From the NCBI RefSeq assembly GCF_014696065.1, contig NZ_JACJPL010000027.1:682001-746000 (forward strand): DNA of 64,000 bases, in the 5' to 3' direction. This document shows positions 35,918-43,615 of the stretch, one piece after another (positions within the stretch are counted from its first letter, which is position 1; every line of letters begins with the position of its first letter). This DNA is from Leptolyngbya sp. FACHB-261 (GTDB taxonomy: Bacteria; Cyanobacteriota; Cyanobacteriia; FACHB-261). Under the pieces are notes generated by a model. The model was not told where the DNA came from and searched no databases. It saw only the letters and a program-made list of their open reading frames with translations. The position numbers and the translations under genes are program-made.

Positions 35918-36883
35918 GTGAGCGACATCCGTTTTGATCAGGTATCCCTGCGATTCCCAGGTGCGCCTCGCCCAGCAGTCGATCAGTGCAGTCTCGAAGT
36001 CGAGGCTGGCAGGTTCGTGGTGATTTTGGGGCCGTCAGGCTGCGGCAAAACCACTTTGCTCAAGATGGTGAATCGTCTATACGAGCCCACCTCCGGCAAA
36101 ATCACCATCGACGGCACTGACATCCGGCAACTCAAGGTGACGGCTCTCCGGCGGCAGATCGGTTACGTGATTCAGCAATCTGGTCTGTTTCCGCACATGA
36201 CCGTGGCGCAGAACGTTGCGGTTGTCCCTAAGCTATTGGGCTGGGAGCGCTCACGCGTGCAACCGCGCATTGATGAATTGCTCGAATTGGTGGACTTACC
36301 GCCGCAGGAATATCGGAATCGTTATCCAGCTCAGCTCTCGGGCGGCCAGCAGCAACGGGTTGGCTTAGCTCGGGCTTTAGCTGGAGACCCAAGTGTGCTT
36401 TTGATGGACGAACCGTTTGGTGCCATCGATGCCATTACCCGAACCACCCTGCAAGACGAGATTTTGCGGCTACAGCGCCAGCTTCAGAAAACGATTTTGT
36501 TTGTCTCCCACGACGTTGAAGAGGCTTTGCGGCTGGCGGATCGGCTCCTGATCCTGCAACGCGGCCAGATTGTGCAGTATGATACGCCCTTTAATATTTT
36601 GACGCGGCCAGCCAATGCCTTTGTACGGGAACTGGTAGGAGCTGACGACATGGTGCGCCAGCTGAGTCTGCTGCGGGTTGAAACTGCTATGAAAAGTATT
36701 CCACAAGGTTACACACCCAATGGAGAACCCACGATTGCGCAGCATGAGAATTTGCGCCAAGCTCTGTCCCTACTGTTGCAAACGGGCGCACCAGCGCTGA
36801 CCGTATTAGATAACCGAGGGGCAGTGGGTTTGCTCACTCTGGAGCATATTCGCGACTCTGCCAGCCTAGGAGCGAACGTGTGA
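35918..36883 (+). CDS. Osmoprotectant-type ABC importer ATP-binding protein
   Basis: This 321-residue ATPase has Walker A GPSGCGKTT (38-46), the signature LSGGQQQRV (140-148), Walker B VLLMDEP (160-166) and the switch His198 in VSHDV. It fits the ProV/OpuCA (QAT) class. After the nucleotide domain about 75 residues form one CBS-like module (QHENLRQALSLLLQ, then ALTVLDNRGAVGLLTLEHI); OpuCA proteins usually have two, which sense ionic strength, so this is a shortened version. The start is GTG. Its stop overlaps the permease start by 4 bp (GTGA), so the two are coupled. Confidence 0.9.
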   Translation: MSDIRFDQVSLRFPGAPRPAVDQCSLEVEAGRFVVILGPSGCGKTTLLKMVNRLYEPTSGKITIDGTDIRQLKVTALRRQIGYVIQQSGLFPHMTVAQNVAVVPKLLGWERSRVQPRIDELLELVDLPPQEYRNRYPAQLSGGQQQRVGLARALAGDPSVLLMDEPFGAIDAITRTTLQDEILRLQRQLQKTILFVSHDVEEALRLADRLLILQRGQIVQYDTPFNILTRPANAFVRELVGADDMVRQLSLLRVETAMKSIPQGYTPNGEPTIAQHENLRQALSLLLQTGAPALTVLDNRGAVGLLTLEHIRDSASLGANV

Positions 36884-37563
36884 GCTACATCTTCAAAAAT
36901 CCTGGCATTGTCGCCGGCTTGCTGCTTCAGCATTTACAAATGGTTAGCTTGGCGCTTCTGGTTGCAGTGTTGATTGCCCTGCCCTTGTCCCTGTTGATCA
37001 CGCGTTATCGCTGGTTGGGTGTACCGGTGATGGGGGTGCTAGGTACCCTCTACACGGTGCCCAGTTTGGCGCTAATTATTCTACTGGTGCCTTTTTTTGG
37101 CCTAAACGCCAGTTCAGTGATCGTGGCCATGGTTTTGTACACGCAGGTGATCTTGGTACGCAACTTTGTAGTGGGATTGCAGTCGATTCCGCCAGCAGTT
37201 TTAGAAGCAGCCCGGGGCATGGGTATGGATTGGTGGCAGCGTTGGTGCCAAGTGCAAATCCCGTTAGCGCTGCCAATTTTTCTAGCTGGTTTACGCCTAG
37301 CAGCGATTGTTGCCATTGCCATTGCCACCATTGGCGCCAAGTTTGGGGCAGGTGGTTTAGGGGTCTTGCTATTTGACGGCATTGCCCAGGTCGGGCGTTA
37401 CGACAAAATTTGGGCAGGCTCACTCACGGTCGCAGCCTTGGCTCTGGTGATTAACGGGGTGCTGCTGACCCTAGAGCGAATCTCAAGCCCGGCTACCCGG
37501 ATCCGCCGTTCAACCCCTCGGCAGCCGAATTTGTCTGAGCCCTCGCTCAATTTGGAGCCCTAG
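36880..37563 (+). CDS. Osmoprotectant-type ABC importer permease (first)
   Basis: This 227-residue inner-membrane permease has about five or six spans and the ABC importer EAA-type loop (VLEAARGMGMDWWQRWCQVQ, then IPLALPIFLAG) that couples to the ATPase. It is of the OpuCB/OpuCD (ProW-like) kind, which work as homodimers or heterodimers. It overlaps the ATPase gene by 4 bp and is the last gene of the plus-strand set. A second related permease lies at 38606 on the other strand, so the complex may contain both. The C-terminal tail is polar and Ser/Pro-rich. Confidence 0.88.
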   Translation: MSYIFKNPGIVAGLLLQHLQMVSLALLVAVLIALPLSLLITRYRWLGVPVMGVLGTLYTVPSLALIILLVPFFGLNASSVIVAMVLYTQVILVRNFVVGLQSIPPAVLEAARGMGMDWWQRWCQVQIPLALPIFLAGLRLAAIVAIAIATIGAKFGAGGLGVLLFDGIAQVGRYDKIWAGSLTVAALALVINGVLLTLERISSPATRIRRSTPRQPNLSEPSLNLEP

Positions 37564-37641
37564 GAATCTAGAGAGCATCCCTAAATTTCTTTAAATTTCC
37601 TCCAGATCTCCTACGCAAACTAAGCCAACTGGGTTGGTGAT

Positions 37642-38586
37642 TTAACAGGCGAAATCTTGCAGAAATGGTACAGCTGCGGCACTAACTGCTGCTGGACAGC
37701 CTGCCGCTGCGCTGTGACCACAGTTGGCCAAAATTTCCAGCCGAGCGTTGGGCAGTTGCGCACGGAGCTGCTCACCGTGGGCGACAGGAAACCAACGATC
37801 CTGTTCGCTCCACAGAATCAGCGTTGGGCAGTGGACGCTAGCCAGTTGCGCTTGAATCGGTTGCAGCAGACTGGGCTGACCCTGATGAAGGGCGCGAATT
37901 TCGCGGGCGAGCTGCTGGAGATTTTCAGCAAATTTAGTGATGGCGTTGGGAAATTCCACGTAAGGGTAGGCCAGCCAGTACACCTCATCCTCACTGACCT
38001 CACTGGGGTCTGCGACGACTTCCTGCCGCCCTAGCCACACAATACTGCGCACCAGGGGTGCCAGCCAGTAGGCCAGCCGAGCCTGATCCACTGCCCGTAC
38101 CCAAGTTAAGGGCAAATCAGCTAGTAAACGCATTCCCAGGCTGGGCAGTTCCACTGGGAAAATCGGCACGTTGATCAGCACCAAGCGAGCCACTAAGTCT
38201 GGTTGAGTTTGAGCCACAGCCAGACTGACTAATGCCCCCAAAGACTCAGCCATAATCGCTGCTGGTTCTGGACACAAAGCGCGAATCGCTTGGGCCAAAT
38301 CGCCAATTTGATGACCCGGTGGGTCGGGGTCGGGGGGCTTGTCGGAAAAGCCGTAACCCCGAGCATCCAGGCAAATCACCCGAAATTGTTGCGCGAGGGG
38401 ATCAATCAGGTGCCGCCAACTGTAACTCCAACTGCCAACTCCATGCACGAGCACTAGTGGCCGTCCCTGACCCTTTTCACCGAAGGCTAGTTTGAGAGTC
38501 TTACCATCAGCGGTTTGGATGCTTACTTTTTGCAGCCCCTGAGGGAACGTCGTCTGCCACCAATTTTGCATAGCTTCAGCCTGCAC
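37642..38586 (-). CDS. Alpha/beta hydrolase
   Basis: This 314-residue protein has the alpha/beta hydrolase order: LVLVHGVGSWSYSWRHLI with the HG oxyanion motif, VICLDARGYGFSDKPP, the nucleophile elbow AESLGAL (Ser in sxSxG), then the acid in LWSEQDRWFP and the His in NCGHSAAAG. A lid region lies between, rich in Trp and Leu. It has no signal peptide, so it is cytosolic. It starts 19 bp after the stop of the second permease on the same strand, so the two form a transcription unit; it may hydrolyse the imported compound. Epoxide hydrolase, haloalkane dehalogenase or esterase activity cannot be told apart here. Confidence 0.85.
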   Translation of the reverse strand: MQAEAMQNWWQTTFPQGLQKVSIQTADGKTLKLAFGEKGQGRPLVLVHGVGSWSYSWRHLIDPLAQQFRVICLDARGYGFSDKPPDPDPPGHQIGDLAQAIRALCPEPAAIMAESLGALVSLAVAQTQPDLVARLVLINVPIFPVELPSLGMRLLADLPLTWVRAVDQARLAYWLAPLVRSIVWLGRQEVVADPSEVSEDEVYWLAYPYVEFPNAITKFAENLQQLAREIRALHQGQPSLLQPIQAQLASVHCPTLILWSEQDRWFPVAHGEQLRAQLPNARLEILANCGHSAAAGCPAAVSAAAVPFLQDFAC

Positions 38587-38605
38587 AGCTTTGGCCTGGA
38601 CAGTT

Positions 38606-39253
38606 TTAGGCTCTGCTGGTCGGTGGCTGCACTGCCCGTTGCAGGCTGCTCAGACTCAGCTCGGCGATCAGCGCTAGAATCGCCACTGGGATCGCGCCAA
38701 CTAATAACACTGCATTGTCATACAGGGCAAAACCCAGGGTAATGAAGCTGCCCAAACCACCGCCACCGATGAAGGCAGCGAGAGTTGCGCTGGCAATTAC
38801 CTCAATTGTCGCGGTTTTGATGCCAGCAACAATCACGGGCAGGGCTAAGGGAATCTCGATTTGACGCAGGACTTGCCCAGAGGTCATCCCCATACCGAAG
38901 GCGGCTTCCCGAATGGCGGGATCAATGCCTCGAAAGCCAACATCAGTGCTGATTAGAATTGGCGGCATCACCAGCAGGGTCAGAGCGATTGCAGCTGATT
39001 CAAAACTCAAACCAAAGTAGGGAATCGCCAGAAACAGAATTGCCAGACTAGGGATCACCCGCAGGGAATTAAATGTGTTCATTAGGACAGTAGAGGCCGC
39101 CCGTGAGCGGGCACTCAACAGGCCCAGAGGTAATCCCACCACCAAGCCAATTGCCAAAGGAATTGCCACCAACATGAGGTGCTGGCCTAGCGCCGTAATG
39201 AGTTGGTCTGAATTGTCAGCTGCGTAGGTATAGGCTTGGCTCAAAACGTTCAT
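38606..39253 (-). CDS. Osmoprotectant-type ABC importer permease (second)
   Basis: This 215-residue permease has the same fold as the one at 36880: five or six spans and an EAA-like loop (AIREAAFGMGMTSGQVLRQI, then EIPLALPVIVAG), plus TATIEVIASATLAAFIGGGG after it. The GGGGLGS motif is typical of OpuCB/OpuCD. It is on the minus strand, heading a two-gene unit with the hydrolase. Together with the other permease, ATPase and lipoprotein it would complete a QAT importer. The split over two strands suggests the cluster has been rearranged, which is inference. Confidence 0.88.
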   Translation of the reverse strand: MNVLSQAYTYAADNSDQLITALGQHLMLVAIPLAIGLVVGLPLGLLSARSRAASTVLMNTFNSLRVIPSLAILFLAIPYFGLSFESAAIALTLLVMPPILISTDVGFRGIDPAIREAAFGMGMTSGQVLRQIEIPLALPVIVAGIKTATIEVIASATLAAFIGGGGLGSFITLGFALYDNAVLLVGAIPVAILALIAELSLSSLQRAVQPPTSRA

Positions 39254-39338
39254 CTGGCTTTCCTCGGTTCAGATTGGCTCAGGTCAGGTTTTAGAGTCAT
39301 GTCACCATAGACTCGGTATTTCAGTTGGGGCTACTGCA

Positions 39339-39845
39339 TTGAAGTCAGCGAAGGGATTTGGCCAAACGCCGCACCAGCCAGCCACTAGCCTTGCGCCCTA
39401 TGTCCGTACCCTGCCGATTGTGGTAGACGCGATGCTGGCTCTAGCCCAGGTTACTGCTGAGGATTTAGTGTACGACCTCGGCTGTGGCGACGGGCGTATC
39501 GTAATTACCGCCGCTGAACAATGGGGAGCGCGGGGGCTAGGGGTTGATCTTGATCCCGAGCGTATCCGCGAGGCCAAGCAACGGGCTAAACAGGCAGGGA
39601 TCGAGCATCTCGTGCGCTTTAAACAGCAAAACTTGCTTAATCTGAAGTTGTCGCCTGCTACCGTCGTAGCGCTCTATTTACTGCCAGGATCCAACCTACG
39701 CTTGCGGGATAAACTGCGTTCAGAACTGGCGCCGGGCTCACGCATTGTCACGCATTCTTTTGATATGGGTGACTGGCCGCCCAGCCAAGTCACTCAGGTT
39801 TCTGATGTGATCAATACCTATCCGATCTACTTATGGCAGCTATAA
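39339..39845 (+). CDS. Class I SAM-dependent methyltransferase
   Basis: This 168-residue protein has the SAM-binding motif I VYDLGCGDGRIVITAA, motif II GVDLDPERIREAK (acid at the end of strand 2), and then FKQQNLLNLKLS and VVALYLLPGSN. It is a small Rossmann methyltransferase without added domains. A long N-terminal stretch before the core is short on features. The substrate is unknown. The start is TTG at 39339, as no ATG is better placed. It is divergent from the second permease with an 85-bp gap, but no functional link is evident. Confidence 0.8.
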   Translation: MKSAKGFGQTPHQPATSLAPYVRTLPIVVDAMLALAQVTAEDLVYDLGCGDGRIVITAAEQWGARGLGVDLDPERIREAKQRAKQAGIEHLVRFKQQNLLNLKLSPATVVALYLLPGSNLRLRDKLRSELAPGSRIVTHSFDMGDWPPSQVTQVSDVINTYPIYLWQL

Positions 39846-40172
39846 GTTTGTCTTTCAACTCAGCGCTTTAAGCCGTAAAAGCCCATAAGGTTGAACCGTT
39901 CAATACGTCAAAATCAAGGTTCAAAATCCGCCCAGAGCGCTATGCAAAAATCCCCTTCAAAATACAAACTCAATGCAGAAAAGTATGAACCTTGAGTTAA
40001 AAAGAGCCCAAAATTGTCAGGATAAGCTCACTTCTCCGGAGGGCTATAGGCGTTAACCGTTGTTTGAAGTAGGGTTGAAGATAGCCGAGTAGGCCAGCTT
40101 GTGGCCGCCAGATGAGATGACTCAGCTTTGGGCACGATAAGCACAACATTCACACCACACTCTAATATCTCC
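39846..40172. other. Intergenic region
   Basis: About 330 bp upstream of the NDH-2 gene hold no gene I can support. The AT-rich left half includes AAGGTTCAAAAT-type sequence but no clear promoter. Confidence 0.4.
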
Positions 40173-41516
40173 ATGTCGACCCCAGCCTCTCCTTGCCGCA
40201 TCTTGATCTTGGGCGCTGGCTTCGGTGGCCTGACCGCTGCGCAGACCCTGGGCCATTTATTCAAGAATAAGAAGCTCTCTCAAGAGCATCCCATTGAGGT
40301 CACGCTAGTAAACCAGGACAACTTCTTTGTGTTTACGCCCATGCTGCCAGAGGCAGCTGGAGGCACCCTGGAATTCCGCCACATTACCTATCCCATTCGT
40401 CAAGCGCTCCAGCGTCTGCCCGTCATCTTTCGCCGCGAACGGGTACTAGAGATTAATCTCGATGCCAAACAAGTCACAACCCTCAACGAAGGCAAAGATA
40501 CTCTAGCTGTTTTGCCTTACGACATTCTGATTTTGGGCTTGGGTTCAGTTCCCAATAGCTATAACCTACCGGGCGTCAGTGAGTACACATTCCCCCTCAA
40601 GGATGTCTCCGACGCTATCGCTCTGCGGAACCAAGTCATTGACCAGTTTGAGCAATCAGTTCTAGAGTCTGACGAACAGCGGCGGCGCGAACTGCTGACT
40701 TTCCTAGTGGCTGGCGGGGGCGATGCTGGGGTTGAGACGGTCATGGAGCTGCGGGATTTGATCCACGGGGCTCTGCTCAAGGACTACCCGATGATCAAGC
40801 CGGATGAGATTTCACTCAAGCTGGTAGCCTTTGAGTTGTTGCCCCACGTTGAGCCCAATCTGGCGCAGTATGCTACAGAGCAAATGCGGCGCAAGGGCAT
40901 TGAGATCATGGATAAAACCATGATTTCTGAGGTGAACCCCCGTTGGGTCCAAATCAAAGATGGTCCTCGCATCCCCACTCAAACCTGCGTCTGGACCGCT
41001 GGTGTAAAAGTACACCCAGCCATTACTAAGCTGGACTGCCCCAAGGACCGCACCGGGCGCTTGCTGGTCGACACTTGCTCAGAGCTAGACGGCTACCCCA
41101 ATGTCTTTGCGCTTGGCGACTGTGCCGCTCAGCTTGACACCAAAACCGAGAAGCCCCATCCTCAAACAGCTCAGGTTGCTGTGCGTCAGGCCCAAAATCT
41201 GGCGCGGAACGTTGTTGCCCGTCTAAAGGGCGAGCCCCTTCAGCCCTTCGACTTCACAACGCTGCTGCACATTGTTCCCCTCGGCTACCAGGATGGGGTA
41301 GCTAATATCCTGGGGGTGCGCTTCTCGGGATTTCCAGCTTGGGTGGTATGGCGCTCTCTATACCTTTTCTTGCTTCCGGATTGGGACAACCGCCTGCGAG
41401 TTTCGCTGGACTGGACGATTGCCCTGTTCTTCCGCAAGGATACCTCTCAGATCAAGGAGACCCGCTCTCAAGCTGCCGTGCAGCGCAGCCCCGAGCACGC
41501 TCTGCTTAAGGATTAG
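40173..41516 (+). CDS. Type-2 NAD(P)H dehydrogenase
   Basis: This 447-residue flavoprotein has the FAD-binding Rossmann motif ILGAGFGGLTAAQTL near the N-terminus, the second (NAD(P)H) dinucleotide fold FLVAGGGDAGVETVMEL, and the C-terminal FAD motif NVFALGDCAAQ. The quinone-site region after HPQTAQVAVRQAQNLARN fits the NDH-2 family (NdbA/NdbB-like). NDH-2 moves electrons from NADH or NADPH to plastoquinone without pumping protons and in cyanobacteria is thought to sense redox state. The second fold reads GGGDAGVE, and the Glu ending it hints at NADH preference. The ATG at 40173 is preferred to an upstream one. A hairpin follows. Confidence 0.88.
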   Translation: MSTPASPCRILILGAGFGGLTAAQTLGHLFKNKKLSQEHPIEVTLVNQDNFFVFTPMLPEAAGGTLEFRHITYPIRQALQRLPVIFRRERVLEINLDAKQVTTLNEGKDTLAVLPYDILILGLGSVPNSYNLPGVSEYTFPLKDVSDAIALRNQVIDQFEQSVLESDEQRRRELLTFLVAGGGDAGVETVMELRDLIHGALLKDYPMIKPDEISLKLVAFELLPHVEPNLAQYATEQMRRKGIEIMDKTMISEVNPRWVQIKDGPRIPTQTCVWTAGVKVHPAITKLDCPKDRTGRLLVDTCSELDGYPNVFALGDCAAQLDTKTEKPHPQTAQVAVRQAQNLARNVVARLKGEPLQPFDFTTLLHIVPLGYQDGVANILGVRFSGFPAWVVWRSLYLFLLPDWDNRLRVSLDWTIALFFRKDTSQIKETRSQAAVQRSPEHALLKD

Positions 41517-41546
41517 CAGAGTCTAAGTTAGTCAGAACTTTTTACC

Positions 41547-41576
41547 AGGCCGGGGATTCCAAGTGATCCCCGGCCT
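41547..41576 (+). terminator. Hairpin terminator after the NDH-2 gene
   Basis: AGGCCGGGGAT (41547-41557) and ATCCCCGGCCT (41566-41576) form a perfect 11-bp stem with an 8-nt loop. Only TCTC follows, so the T-tract is weak. Confidence 0.65.
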
Positions 41577-41887
41577 TCTCAGTGTTTCTTCTGACACATC
41601 GCCATCCCGGTTGCGAGATATTCCTTCAGATGTATGGATCTTTTGCCTAAAGTAGAACTCATGGCAGAGTCCGGGGAACTTCCGCCTTCGCTACAACAGG
41701 AAGTGTAAACAATACGTTACAAATCCAAGAGCCCTTGCAGGTGCGACGAGCTACGAGTCTTTCTTTCGCTTCCAGTTGAGCTAACTTTCAGTGCTTGGCC
41801 TTTGGTGTTTGGTCTGTGTCAGCGTTGCACCTAGAACATGGTTGGTTTACCCATAGCAAGGTCTTTTAAGAGACGGAGTCAAAAATC
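41577..41887. other. Intergenic region
   Basis: About 310 bp with no gene and no recognised RNA motif between the terminator and the small membrane gene. Confidence 0.4.
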
Positions 41888-42145
41888 GTGAATAGCAATC
41901 AATCAAACGATCAGTCGCCCGAATACTTAGAGCTTCTTTCTCTCCTCAAGAAAAGCATTTGGTGGTTTGGCATCACTGCCTGGGTGTTTGGCATCTGCGA
42001 CAGAAGCATTGCAACCTTCTCTGATGGTTCGCTGTCTGCCATTGACATCATGCAACTGTTTACAGCCGCCTTCTTCTTCTCCTGCTGGCTGTTGCTGAAG
42101 CCTACTCCTGAGCCTGTTCTGTCGCCATCGACTAGTAAGTTCTAG
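41888..42145 (+). CDS. Small membrane hypothetical protein
   Basis: This 85-residue protein has two hydrophobic segments, about 26-40 (IWWFGITAWVFGICD) and 55-70 (IMQLFTAAFFFSCWLLL), separated by a short loop with Ser and Asp, and a Pro-rich C-terminus. The start is GTG at 41888. No family is recognised. It sits 100 bp ahead of another small membrane gene on the same strand, and the two may be co-transcribed. Confidence 0.5.
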   Translation: MNSNQSNDQSPEYLELLSLLKKSIWWFGITAWVFGICDRSIATFSDGSLSAIDIMQLFTAAFFFSCWLLLKPTPEPVLSPSTSKF

Positions 42146-42244
42146 GCTCAGTCCACTCAGGCACGATTCATTCTCCACGGTCGGCTATTGAATCCATAGC
42201 CGACCTGGACTCACAAAATTCCCACCCTGTTGATGACTTGACCT

Positions 42245-42544
42245 ATGTTTCAATTACTCAGTCCCTTGGCTCAGGCACTCCAACCTGTGCTTGTTCCCCT
42301 TTGCGCAGTTGTCGCTTGGACGCTGGTCCTATCAATTCTGTGGCAAGCCTGGAGTATGACTCAAAGTGGGGTTTCGACCTTGAGGCAGTTGCACCAGATT
42401 CCCTGCGCTAACTGTCAATTTTTCACTGGCGATTACCATCTTAAGTGCGCAGTTCGCCCTTCGGTTGCCTTAACTGAGGAAGCTATTGGCTGTTCTGATT
42501 ACTATCCTTTCAATAATCAAGCATCTGAGCGTTTTCGGTACTAA
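42245..42544 (+). CDS. Membrane protein with a four-cysteine C-terminal domain
   Basis: This 99-residue protein has one strong hydrophobic segment (residues 16-34, VPLCAVVAWTLVLSILWQAW) and a cytosolic-type C-terminal domain with four Cys: C54 and C57 in CANCQFF, C68 in LKCAVRPS and C83 in IGCSDYYP. The arrangement C-x2-C-x10-C-x14-C suggests a small zinc- or iron-sulfur-binding site. The family is not one I can name, though the segment pattern is conserved-looking. Its stop is about 115 bp ahead of a strong two-way terminator. Confidence 0.6.
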   Translation: MFQLLSPLAQALQPVLVPLCAVVAWTLVLSILWQAWSMTQSGVSTLRQLHQIPCANCQFFTGDYHLKCAVRPSVALTEEAIGCSDYYPFNNQASERFRY

Positions 42545-42657
42545 TACTAAGTCAGTACCAATAGGTATCTGCGAGGCCGGACTGTTTGTACTTTCAAAAA
42601 TCAGCTTAAAAACATCACTTGCGATTACCTAGGTATTGTGATTAGCATAACGGCATA

Positions 42658-42696
42658 CAAAAGCCCGGTGAGCAAACTCGCCGGGCTTTTGTTTTT
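42658..42696. terminator. Bidirectional intrinsic terminator
   Basis: CAAAAGCCCGGTGAG (42658-42672) and CTCGCCGGGCTTTTG (42677-42691) form a 15-bp stem with one mismatch or wobble and a 4-nt loop, with T-tracts on both sides. It lies between the convergent genes at 42245 and 42722. Confidence 0.9.
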
Positions 42697-42721
42697 AACA
42701 AAGAATTCGAATTCAGAAGAA

Positions 42722-43180
42722 CTAGATTGAGCGAGGTTGCTCACGGGAGCGACGATTGTTTCTATTAGATTCAGAAACCATCGAACGAACAATGCGCTGA
42801 CCGATAGCCTGACCAATCTGGAACCAGACGGTCGTGCCAAGAAAATAGGCTAGGGCTAAGGCAAGCCCGAAGGAAACCCAGGGCGACAGCCCAAGCAGGC
42901 CAAAGATAGCTACCAAGAGCATGCTCACCCCGGCCCAAATTCCTATAAAGGGTAGGGAAAGCTGCAAGCTACCCCATTTAGGCAAGCGATTAGAAGCACT
43001 ATCGTTAGACCAAGTTTTGACCTGCTGGCGTAGAATCGCGATGAAAGGAGCCGCGCAAGCCAAACTGGTCAGGAGCCCTGCTATCAGCAAAAAAGTTGGG
43101 GGCTCTGAGAACTTGGACAGAAAAATGTCATGGAGTAGCCCGGAGATCGCTTGAGCAGAAGTGTTGTCAGAGTCAGTCAT
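42722..43180 (-). CDS. Hypothetical membrane protein
   Basis: This 152-residue protein has about three hydrophobic segments (FLLIAGLLTSLACAAPFIAI; LPFIGIWAGVSMLLVAIFGL; FGLALALAYFLGTTVWFQIG) and a basic, Arg/Asn/Ser-rich C-terminus of about 25 residues. It begins MTDSDNTSAQ; an upstream ATG at 43216 is less likely. I do not recognise the family. It is convergent with the four-cysteine protein. No partner gene is seen. Confidence 0.55.
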   Translation of the reverse strand: MTDSDNTSAQAISGLLHDIFLSKFSEPPTFLLIAGLLTSLACAAPFIAILRQQVKTWSNDSASNRLPKWGSLQLSLPFIGIWAGVSMLLVAIFGLLGLSPWVSFGLALALAYFLGTTVWFQIGQAIGQRIVRSMVSESNRNNRRSREQPRSI

Positions 43181-43615
43181 TTTTGAAATCCAGGTTGAAA
43201 AACAACAGGTAAACAAAAAGCGAAGAAGTTAGATGCGCTGACCAGGAGGCATGGAGCCAATAGAATCTCAACACTAAAGATCTCAAATCAAGCTAAGAAA
43301 GTTGCCATACATGACAAAGCAAAATGGCAAAACGCCAATCGAAGAAGCAATGCACATTCAAGCACAAAATCCTTCAACATCTTCTTGATCTAAAGCCGCT
43401 CCCATCTGAGCCAGTCATAGGGCTAAAGATCACTAATATCAACACCAAGCCAAGTCACACTCTAGACCTTCCATAGAAACTTGTATAGTCATTATTTCTG
43501 GATGATGGTACGAAGCGTTTGACGGCAAATCCTCCCATCGGCAGAGAGGTTTTTCTAGGAATATTTAATTAAATTAAGCTGAGAATTAATGATTCCGAAA
43601 ACTCGAACTCGCTCC
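43181..43615. other. Intergenic region
   Basis: About 430 bp of AT-richer sequence between a membrane protein gene start and the recQ stop. I see no gene, repeat or strong hairpin. Confidence 0.4.
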
